Below are positions 1-5,298 of a DNA stretch of 5,562 nt, in pieces. Positions within the stretch are counted from its first letter, which is position 1, and each line of letters opens with the position of its first letter. Location: the NCBI GenBank assembly GCA_023264755.1, contig JAHFVB010000356.1, positions 1 through 5,562 on the forward strand, given 5' to 3'. This DNA comes from Mycobacterium sp. (lineage in GTDB: Bacteria > Actinomycetota > Actinomycetes > Mycobacteriales > Mycobacteriaceae). A program made the position numbers and the translations under genes. Under the pieces are notes generated by a model. That model did no database searches, was not told the DNA's origin, and worked only from the letters and a program-made list of their open reading frames with translations.

Positions 1-849
1 GCCACCCCACCCGCCGAAACCGTGGCCGTCGGAACCAACTTCACCGGCACCTACCGGGCGTACTACGGCCCCGGTACCGACCTCGAAGGCAAGCCGGTGG
101 CCGGTGCCCCCGCGACGACCACCACGTGGGGTGTCCGCTCGACGTGTGGTTCCGGCGGCTGCGTGGCCACGGCCTCGGTCATCGGCGGCAGTGGACTGGT
201 GCTGTTGTCGAATCTGGTCTTCGACCAAGTGGGTGGCAGCTGGGTTGCCGTCGGCCTGGCTTCGGCAGATTGCACCGATGGACCCGCCGAGTACTGGGTG
301 TTGTTCACCCTGCAACCCCAACCCGACGGAACGCTGTCCGGCGAAAGCACCAGAGCCACCACGAATGCCGGCTGCGACGCCAAGCGGACGGTGAAGTTCA
401 CCCGCACCGGCGATCCCGACCTGAACAAGGTCCCCGACCCCTCGGTACTACCGCCGCGCACGACGTCTCCGGCCACGGCGCTACACGGGAAGTATCACGA
501 ATCACTCACGTTCGCGAACGGCAACGTGGTCTCCGGGCAGGACGACCTCACCGTCCGAACGGAGTGTCTGCGCACCGGCGAACGGTGCATCAGCCTGTTC
601 CACGCGACCGACGGAGTGGTGACGCTGATCTTCGCCGACGGCAAGTGGACGCGCAACGAAACGGGCGCGGCCACCTGCACCCAGGGTGGTACCGCACAGA
701 TGTCCGTCACCGCCGTATATCCGCTGCCTGCGCAACTGGAGGATCCGATCCCCGTGCTCACCGGGCACGGAACTCAGACCGTCGCACCCGGCGGCGCCTG
801 CCCCGGCGGAGGCGATTTCGTCGACACCTACGAGCGCACCGGCGACTAG
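1..849 (+). CDS. Exported or membrane-anchored protein with two tandem four-cysteine domains (5'-truncated)
   Basis: The reading frame is open from base 1 and stops at TAG 847-849, so 282 codons of a longer gene are present. A GTG at 22 has no Shine-Dalgarno sequence and lies inside the open frame, so I do not take it as the start. The protein has two related halves. Half 1 (about residues 13-138) begins FTGTYRA, has Cys at 49, 54, 91 and 125, and ends FTRTGD. Half 2 (about 162-282) begins LHGKYHE, has Cys at 189, 196, 226 and 267, and ends YERTGD. A Pro/Thr-rich linker joins them. Paired cysteines, Gly/Thr/Val-rich beta-type sequence and no hydrophobic helix suggest an extracellular, disulfide-bonded module. 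From memory, similar modules occur in mycobacterial secreted or membrane proteins (Rv2507-like) and outside the membrane in some Ser/Thr kinases. The missing N-terminus would carry the signal peptide, anchor or kinase domain. The ligand is unknown. Confidence 0.75.
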   Translation, partial: ATPPAETVAVGTNFTGTYRAYYGPGTDLEGKPVAGAPATTTTWGVRSTCGSGGCVATASVIGGSGLVLLSNLVFDQVGGSWVAVGLASADCTDGPAEYWVLFTLQPQPDGTLSGESTRATTNAGCDAKRTVKFTRTGDPDLNKVPDPSVLPPRTTSPATALHGKYHESLTFANGNVVSGQDDLTVRTECLRTGERCISLFHATDGVVTLIFADGKWTRNETGAATCTQGGTAQMSVTAVYPLPAQLEDPIPVLTGHGTQTVAPGGACPGGGDFVDTYERTGD

Positions 850-868
850 CTGTTGCCGGCCACGGGAT

Positions 869-2161
869 TCAGGAGTTCCGCTGGCGCTGGTTGGGCTTCT
901 GCCGATACATCTCGGCGTCGGCATTGCGCAGCAGCGCGTCGACGTCGTCAGGGGGGCCGCACGTCCAGCCCACCGAGGCCGTCAGGACCACTGGCGACGT
1001 CCCCGTCGAATAGCTTCCGGTGACTGCGTCGCGGATGGCCTCGGCCAACTCCTCGACGTCCTTCGGTGCGGCTTCCGGGACCAGCACGACGAATTCGTCT
1101 CCGCCCAGGCGATAAGCGGAATTGGGCGGTCGGACGAGTAGCGCAAGCCGACGGGCGGCGTCGACCAGGACGGCGTCGCCGGTGCTGTGTCCATGGGTGT
1201 CGTTGACGTGTTTGAACCCATCGAGATCGACGAAGACGATCCCCACGGCCGCATCGGAACTGGCTGTGCGGCATTGGATGACACGCTCGGTCAGGGCATG
1301 TCGATTGAACAACCCGGTGAGCGAATCGGTTAGCGCCATCCGAGCCAGCTCGGCTTCGGCGTTCCTGCGGGCCGTGACGTCTTGGAACTGTGCGACGATC
1401 ACGTCGTCACCGCCGTAGGCGCCGGGCACCAGCACCGCGTTGCGATGCATCCAGATCGTCGCGCCGTCGCGCCGCACGTAGCGCCGTTCGGACGTCGAGC
1501 GCGACACCATTCGGCTTTGCAGCCGGGCCAATTCGGCATCGGTGGCCGCACGGTCCTCGGGATGTACGAGGTCGCAAAGGCTCTTGCCGATCAACTCCTC
1601 CGCCGGGTAGCCGACGAGGGCGCATAGCGCCGGGTTGATCTGCAACGTGTGCGCCGTGGTGGTCAGTACGGCCTTGCCGAAGGGGGCGTTCTCCATGCTG
1701 ATCGCGAACAGCCGTTGCGCCTCGTCGCGGGCATGCTCGGCCTCCACGCGGGCAGTCACGTCGGTGACCTGGACGTAGAAGCCCTGCACCTCGCCGTCGA
1801 CGATGTCGGGTACGTAGGAGGCCTGGGTGTATCGAGTGGCGCCGTGGCGGTCGATCAGCGTGCGCTCGAAGAGCTGTTCGCGACCTGCCAACACCCCCTC
1901 GATGTAGGGCAGGTTGAGCGCGTACACGGTTTCGCCGAGGACGTCGCGGATGTGACGTCCGTGCGCCTCGGCCGGCGTGATGCCGAAGTATTCGACGTAG
2001 GCGTCGTTGGCGATCACGTTGCGCAGGTCGCGATCCCAGTAACCGATCATCGCCGGAAGCCGATCGAGCAGGATCCGTAGGCGCCGGGCTTCCTCCTGCG
2101 GAGTCAGCTGGTCCTGGCGGACGTCGATCGGACGGGGTTTGCCCTGAGGTGACACCAGCAA
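869..2161 (-). CDS. PAS-PAS-GGDEF diguanylate cyclase
   Basis: Predicted to make cyclic di-GMP from two GTP in the cytoplasm. The 430 residues hold two PAS sensor domains (about 30-142 and 146-266; each ends in a DVTAR linker motif) and a C-terminal GGDEF domain (about 270-428). Visible GGDEF-domain landmarks are DSLTGLFNR (279-287), the metal-binding VDLDGFKHVND (311-321), GHSTGD (324-329), RLGGDEF (351-357) and ASVGWT (395-400). There is no EAL domain, no transmembrane helix and no signal peptide, so the PAS domains probably sense an intracellular cue, perhaps with a bound cofactor. The product-inhibition I-site, normally RxxD five residues before GGDEF, reads RPPN (344-347), so feedback control may be weak. 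The start is TTG at 2161-2159; an in-frame TAA lies three codons upstream, and a GGGTGGG tract ends 9 bases before the TTG. GTG at 2155-2153 is an alternative. It is convergent with the preceding gene, 19 bases apart, with no clear terminator between them. Confidence 0.93.
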   Translation of the reverse strand: MLVSPQGKPRPIDVRQDQLTPQEEARRLRILLDRLPAMIGYWDRDLRNVIANDAYVEYFGITPAEAHGRHIRDVLGETVYALNLPYIEGVLAGREQLFERTLIDRHGATRYTQASYVPDIVDGEVQGFYVQVTDVTARVEAEHARDEAQRLFAISMENAPFGKAVLTTTAHTLQINPALCALVGYPAEELIGKSLCDLVHPEDRAATDAELARLQSRMVSRSTSERRYVRRDGATIWMHRNAVLVPGAYGGDDVIVAQFQDVTARRNAEAELARMALTDSLTGLFNRHALTERVIQCRTASSDAAVGIVFVDLDGFKHVNDTHGHSTGDAVLVDAARRLALLVRPPNSAYRLGGDEFVVLVPEAAPKDVEELAEAIRDAVTGSYSTGTSPVVLTASVGWTCGPPDDVDALLRNADAEMYRQKPNQRQRNS

Positions 2162-2203
2162 AATTCGTTACCCACCCCGCCTGCGCTTACCCAAGAGACC
2201 GAA

Positions 2204-2223
2204 GCCGGCTGCGTAGTGCCGGC
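2204..2223. repeat. GC-only inverted repeat in the divergent spacer
   Basis: GCCGGC at 2204-2209 and again at 2218-2223 can pair as a 6-bp stem around an 8-base loop (TGCGTAGT). It would lie about 43-62 bases upstream of the diguanylate cyclase start on the minus strand, either in its leader or near its promoter. A second perfect pair, CCCGGC 2313-2318 with GCCGGG 2335-2340, lies nearer the plus-strand gene. Short GC palindromes arise often by chance in such DNA, so no function is claimed. Nothing else in 2162-2413 looks coding: the long minus-strand frame there is a continuation of the antisense of the membrane-protein gene. Confidence 0.3.
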
Positions 2224-2401
2224 CCAGCCGAATCGCGGATCGTCGATCACCCGACCGTTCGGCCATGACGGGCGAATTTACCGCAACGTCAGATCCTCGG
2301 CAACGGATTGGACCCGGCCGATTCAATTGCCGCCGCCGGGCCATCGACGTCATGGGCAAACCGAGCGAGAGCAATGACGCAAAATCGCCGCACCAGCTGA
2401 T

Positions 2402-2413
2402 TAGTCTGCACGC
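2402..2413 (+). promoter_or_regulatory. Candidate -10 element for a leaderless transcript
   Basis: TAGTCT at 2402-2407 matches the mycobacterial -10 pattern TANNNT. The expected transcription start, 7 bases after the hexamer's last base, is 2414, exactly the G of the GTG start codon of the next gene. No Shine-Dalgarno sequence precedes that GTG. Leaderless mRNAs beginning with ATG or GTG are common in mycobacteria. No good -35 hexamer is seen at the usual spacing, which is not unusual for mycobacterial promoters. This is a pattern match only. Confidence 0.4.
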
Positions 2414-3376
2414 GTGAATCCTGATCAGGCGTGCAGCTCCGACCAATGGAGCATGCTGACTTCGGCTTCGTCGATTTCCCAACTCGCCGGGGTACTCGGC
2501 GGCTTTCTCATCACTGCGATCGCCCTGCTGTTCGATCGCAACAGCCGGGAGGGCGTCCACACGCTCGCGTTGTTCGCCTCGGCCGTGCTGATCCTCATGC
2601 TCGATAGCTTTCTCTTCAGCATCGTCACCGGAACCGTGATCCCGGATGACGGCGATCGCCGAGGAATCTGCGCGATCGCGTGGACTCAGGGCGCCGTATC
2701 GACCGGGATGTTGGCCGCAGGTACGACCGCGCTGTTCGGCGGACTCGGCTGGATGCTGGCCAGCCACGCCGTCAACAAGGTATCCACCGACGTATCTGCC
2801 AATGCGTCGGATTCCGACGGCGACGGCATCCGCGCCTATTGCTTTCTCGCGGAGCTCGGCGGCTGGCTGACCTTCGCATCGGCCATGGCAATGACACTGG
2901 TCCTCAGCGAGACGTCGATCGACTACCTTCACTTCATGTTCGGCCGCAAACCCGAACTGTGGGTCGTGGGAGTCATCACCAGCTCCGCGGCGATCATCAT
3001 CCTTGTCGACTTCGTACTGGTGTACTTGCGCACCAGGACCCTGCGCTCGGCGCTGCTCGACGTCGCCGATCCCACTCGTCTCGCATTGCGGTCAATCAAG
3101 GTCGCCACCGTCACGATGGTCGTGCTCTCGATCGTCGGCTCCTGGCTGGTGATGAGTCTGGCCCGCTTCCCGAAGGACTGGCTGACAGCGCCGAACACCG
3201 GCGCCGTCGTGTTCGTTCTGGTCCTCACGTTCGTGGTGCCCACCGTCGTGTCCACGGGGATCTGCTATTCGGTGGCCAGCACCAAGGAACGTCCGCACAC
3301 CCACACCCCCGACGATGGCGATGTAGACGCAGTTCCTAGTGGACCGCCTCGAACGCCTCCACGACCTCGGCCTTGA
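2414..3376 (+). CDS. Seven-helix integral membrane protein of unknown family
   Basis: I do not recognise this 320-residue protein. Seven hydrophobic segments are visible, at about residues 21-40, 50-73, 93-116, 143-165, 183-205, 228-250 and 263-288. Polar stretches separate them, including an acidic Asp/Ser-rich loop (about 124-140, with ASDSDGDG) and a basic loop (about 206-227, LRTRTLRSALLD). The C-terminal tail of about 32 residues is hydrophilic, His/Pro/Asp-rich and ends in a Pro/Arg run. There is no signal peptide, catalytic signature or recognised binding motif. An odd helix number would put the N- and C-termini on opposite sides. The start is GTG 2414, chosen because it opens the frame just before the first helix and fits a leaderless promoter. 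The last 41 bases overlap the 3' end of the convergent lsr2-like gene, so the Pro/Arg-rich tail is written in the complement of the Lsr2 C-terminus. Real coding is well supported by the regular hydrophobic pattern; function is unknown. Confidence 0.82.
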   Translation: MNPDQACSSDQWSMLTSASSISQLAGVLGGFLITAIALLFDRNSREGVHTLALFASAVLILMLDSFLFSIVTGTVIPDDGDRRGICAIAWTQGAVSTGMLAAGTTALFGGLGWMLASHAVNKVSTDVSANASDSDGDGIRAYCFLAELGGWLTFASAMAMTLVLSETSIDYLHFMFGRKPELWVVGVITSSAAIIILVDFVLVYLRTRTLRSALLDVADPTRLALRSIKVATVTMVVLSIVGSWLVMSLARFPKDWLTAPNTGAVVFVLVLTFVVPTVVSTGICYSVASTKERPHTHTPDDGDVDAVPSGPPRTPPRPRP

Positions 3377-3689
3377 TGCGCCCGCGGGCGGCTACCTCGT
3401 AACCGTTCTTGCGCGCCCAGTCCCGGATGGCCGCCAACTGCTCCGGGGACACCTTTCCGTTGGACTTGCCGTTACCGGCGGCCTTGACGCTGCCGCGGAC
3501 GCCGCGGACCTTCACCGCCGAGTCGACGTACGGCTTGAGCGCCTTGTCGAACTTGGCGATATTCGGGGCCGAAAGGTCGATTTGATACGAGACGCCTCGC
3601 ACCGAGAACTCGACTCTTTCTCCGGCGCCATCCGCGATTTCGGATCCGTCGATATCGTCGATTAATTGACGGACAATTCGTTCAGCCAC
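3336..3689 (-). CDS. lsr2: Lsr2-family nucleoid-associated DNA-bridging protein (probable paralogue)
   Basis: Lsr2 is the actinobacterial counterpart of H-NS: it dimerises, binds the minor groove of AT-rich DNA, bridges DNA and silences genes. This 117-residue protein has the family's usual length and layout. The N-terminal oligomerisation domain (about 1-62) carries LIDDIDGS (9-16) and the GVSYQIDLS strand (32-40). A Gly/Lys/Ser-rich linker follows (63-80). The C-terminal domain (about 81-117) has SPEQLAAIRDWARKNGYEV and the AT-hook-like RGR at 102-104, then IKAEVVEAF. All parts needed for DNA binding appear intact. The linker is shorter on arginine than I recall for housekeeping Lsr2, and the neighbours are not lysS or clpC, so I infer an additional copy rather than the main gene. 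The start is GTG 3689-3687, with AGGGAG 5 bases upstream. It overlaps the convergent membrane-protein gene by 41 bases. Its AT-rich upstream DNA suggests autoregulation. Confidence 0.93.
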   Translation of the reverse strand: MAERIVRQLIDDIDGSEIADGAGERVEFSVRGVSYQIDLSAPNIAKFDKALKPYVDSAVKVRGVRGSVKAAGNGKSNGKVSPEQLAAIRDWARKNGYEVAARGRIKAEVVEAFEAVH

Positions 3690-3694
3690 GGCGA

Positions 3695-3700
3695 CTCCCT
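3695..3700 (-). promoter_or_regulatory. Ribosome binding site of the lsr2-like gene
   Basis: The minus strand reads AGGGAG here, 5 bases before the GTG start at 3689-3687. It supports this GTG as the true start of the Lsr2-like protein, which then begins MAERIVRQLIDD in line with the family's N-terminus. Confidence 0.7.
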
Positions 3701-3714
3701 CGGTGTCAATATTG

Positions 3715-3720
3715 CTTATA
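3715..3720 (-). promoter_or_regulatory. Candidate -10 element of the lsr2-like gene
   Basis: The minus strand reads TATAAG, matching five of six bases of the vegetative TATAAT. The predicted transcript start would be near 3708, giving a leader of about 19 bases that contains the AGGGAG ribosome site. No convincing -35 hexamer is seen 16-18 bases upstream. TACCCT at 3730-3725 also fits the looser TANNNT pattern and is an alternative. Confidence 0.35.
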
Positions 3721-4078
3721 TTCGAGGGTACCAGCGGGGTAACTGAATGCGACGAATAATTTGATATCCCGTCAGCACTAACCGACAGCCCGCATAAGAC
3801 CGAATACCGAGACCCACTCGACCGCCGAAATCATGAATGTCCGATCATTCGAGATTCCGGATCGGAAAGCTCTGTCGGCCTTCACGACTTCATTCTTGGG
3901 CCGCGGTTCCGCTGCGCCCCAGCCCGAGTTCGGATATTCACTTGGTTAGTCACTTCGATTCCTACGTGACGAGAAGTCTTCGATTGGGCGGAGGGGATCC
4001 GAGCGGAGGTATGGCGGTTGTAACGCCAAGCGGTCCCGCGCACACGACCCGGATGTGTTCTTCGCCAATACCCGGACG

Positions 4079-4109
4079 CCGTCCGATGGACGGATTACGT
4101 CGCCGTCCA
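4079..4109 (+). repeat. Overlapping, mutually exclusive inverted repeats in a putative leader
   Basis: CCGTCC 4079-4084 pairs perfectly with GGACGG 4088-4093 around a 3-base loop. The same right arm, extended as TGGACGG 4087-4093, also pairs perfectly over 7 bp with CCGTCCA 4103-4109 around a 9-base loop. The two stems cannot form at the same time. They end 67 bases before the GTG start of the molybdoenzyme, so they would be in its mRNA leader if transcription starts upstream. No terminator U-run follows either stem. An attenuator-like or protein-binding role is possible, but chance GC-rich repeats are also likely. Confidence 0.35.
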
Positions 4110-4176
4110 CGAGCTCCGACGCCGCCCCTGCCCTTCGGACGAATTCGAACCTCGGTGCTGCGACGTTGGTGGCGGC

Positions 4177-5298
4177 GTGACGACCACGGCACCCATGCGC
4201 TTGCGCAGTACCGCCGTGACCGCTCGCGTTGGCGCGGCCTTGGGCGTCACCATTGCGATCTGCTTCGCCACCGGCTTGATCAGCCATTTCATCCAGCACC
4301 CGCAGCCATGGTTCTACTGGCCGACCCGGCCGGTGTGGCTGTACCGACTGACCCAGGGATTGCACGTCGGCTCGGGTATCGCCGCCATTCCGCTGCTCGT
4401 GGTCAAGCTGTGGTCGGTCTTCCCGAAACTCTTCGAAAAGCCCCTCATCGGCGGCTTGACGCGACAACTGGAGCGCCTGTCGATTCTCGTGTTGGTCGCG
4501 TCGGTAATGTTTCAGCTCAGCACCGGGCTGCTGAACATTGCCCAGTGGTATGCGTTCCGGTTCTTCTTCACCACCAGTCACTACGCCATGGCCTACGTGG
4601 CGTTCGGCGCCGTGATCTTGCACATCGCGATCAAGCTGCCGGTGATCCGCCGAGCCCTAGGCGAGCCGCTGGAGCCGTTGTTACCCGAACCGCCCCGGGC
4701 CGGACCATCGCGTCGCACCGTGCTGTGGGGAACCGGCCTGGCAGTGGGGTTGGCGACGGTCGTCACAGCGGGACAGAGCGTGCCCGCGTTGCGGCGAATC
4801 TCGGTGTTGGCTCCGCGTTCTGGGCTTGGCCCGCAGGGACTTCCGGTGAATCGCACCGCCATCGCCGCTGGAGTGCTTGGCAGTGCACGGTCCCCCGACT
4901 ACCGGCTGACGGTGACCAACGGGGCGACGAAGCGGACGTTCAGCGTGGCCGAGTTGGCGGCCCTGCCACAGGCCACTCGAGCCCTACCGATCGCCTGCGT
5001 AGAGGGCTGGAGCGTCAATGCCGAGTGGACTGGGATCGTCTTGTCCGAGCTGGTGGCGCTGGTCGGCGGGGCCCCCGACGCCGATGTGCGGATGATCTCC
5101 CTGGAGCCGCCGGGACCGTACTCTCGCACCGTGCTGCCGGCCAGGCATGCCCGCGACTCTGACACCTTGATCGCGTTGCGGCTCAACGGTCGGACACTGG
5201 ACCTCGATCACGGCTATCCGTGCCGTCTGATAGCGCCGACCAGACCCGGCGTGCTGCAAACGAAGTGGTTGTCCCGCATCGAGGTGGTTCCGACATGA
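4177..5298 (+). CDS. Membrane-anchored sulfite-oxidase-type molybdopterin oxidoreductase fused to a cytochrome-b-like domain (Rv0218-like)
   Basis: A 373-residue envelope redox enzyme of unknown substrate. Four hydrophobic helices come first (about 17-39, 58-82, 98-122, 134-157). They carry His 37, 63, 135 and 149, suitable as haem ligands in a cytochrome b561/MsrQ-like module. A cytoplasmic loop ends in SRRTVLW (178-184), a twin-arginine-like motif, followed by a fifth helix (about 181-199). The rest (about 225-372) is a molybdopterin-binding domain of the sulfite oxidase/MsrP (YedY) family, with the expected Mo-ligand cysteine C274 in ACVEGWS and a following NAEWTGI stretch. Positive charges in the 80-100 loop and at the N-terminus fit an N-in topology that puts the molybdenum domain outside. 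GTG 4177 is the first possible start after the in-frame stop at 4021-4023; GGTGG just upstream is a weak ribosome site. ATG 4195 is an alternative. It overlaps the next gene by ATGA, suggesting an operon. Resemblance to M. tuberculosis Rv0218 is from memory. Confidence 0.88.
   Translation: MTTTAPMRLRSTAVTARVGAALGVTIAICFATGLISHFIQHPQPWFYWPTRPVWLYRLTQGLHVGSGIAAIPLLVVKLWSVFPKLFEKPLIGGLTRQLERLSILVLVASVMFQLSTGLLNIAQWYAFRFFFTTSHYAMAYVAFGAVILHIAIKLPVIRRALGEPLEPLLPEPPRAGPSRRTVLWGTGLAVGLATVVTAGQSVPALRRISVLAPRSGLGPQGLPVNRTAIAAGVLGSARSPDYRLTVTNGATKRTFSVAELAALPQATRALPIACVEGWSVNAEWTGIVLSELVALVGGAPDADVRMISLEPPGPYSRTVLPARHARDSDTLIALRLNGRTLDLDHGYPCRLIAPTRPGVLQTKWLSRIEVVPT

Larger units (their letters stand above)
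3690..4176. other. 487-base divergent intergenic region, AT-rich on the lsr2 side
   Basis: This spacer separates two divergent genes and holds no convincing gene. By direct count, 3661-3780 (which includes the first 29 bases of the lsr2-like gene) is 56/120 G+C (47%) and 3781-3900 is 65/120 (54%), clearly lower than the GC-rich genes around it. The AT-rich runs lie near 3709-3722 and 3753-3767. Inverted repeats include TATTCG 3719-3724 with CGAATA 3753-3758, and TCCGATC 3840-3846 with GATCGGA 3860-3866. The half next to the molybdoenzyme is GC-rich, with an isolated GGAGGT at 4005-4010 and competing hairpins at 4079-4109. An open plus-strand frame from 3837 runs through the region, but its Arg/Pro/Ser-rich translation resembles no domain and it continues out of frame through the downstream gene, so I treat it as non-coding. 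Confidence 0.6.

Noticed and set aside
850..868. Possible bidirectional terminator between the two convergent genes
   Set aside because: Only a short GCCGGC palindrome is present; there is no stable stem with a U-run.
126..1013. Plus-strand 295-codon open frame overlapping the first gene
   Set aside because: Extremely Arg/His-rich translation, a shifted frame of the Cys-rich exported protein that also runs into the antisense of the cyclase gene.
2168..2932. Minus-strand open frame of 254 codons opposite the seven-helix protein
   Set aside because: It is the antisense of a gene with a strong transmembrane pattern; composition is Arg/His/Gln/Gly-rich, typical of a GC-rich shadow frame, and no motif is seen.
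3704..3709. Perfect TTGACA on the minus strand upstream of lsr2 as a -35 box
   Set aside because: A matching -10 would fall inside the coding sequence, leaving no room for the start codon and ribosome site.
4120..4176. Cysteine codons (Cys-Cys pair) in the frame just upstream of the molybdoenzyme, considered as a cysteine-responsive leader peptide
   Set aside because: The stretch has no ATG, GTG or TTG in frame after the stop at 4021 and no stop before the main gene, so it cannot be a separate short peptide.
3946..4623. Minus-strand 225-codon open frame across the spacer and the molybdoenzyme 5' half
   Set aside because: Low-complexity Gln/Glu/Arg/Gly-rich translation antisense to real helices; no start context or domain.
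3837..5162. Long plus-strand open frame (441 codons) starting in the divergent spacer
   Set aside because: Its translation is Arg/Pro/Ser-rich without any domain, and most of it is the shifted frame of the clearly real molybdoenzyme gene. No suitable ribosome site precedes its ATG.
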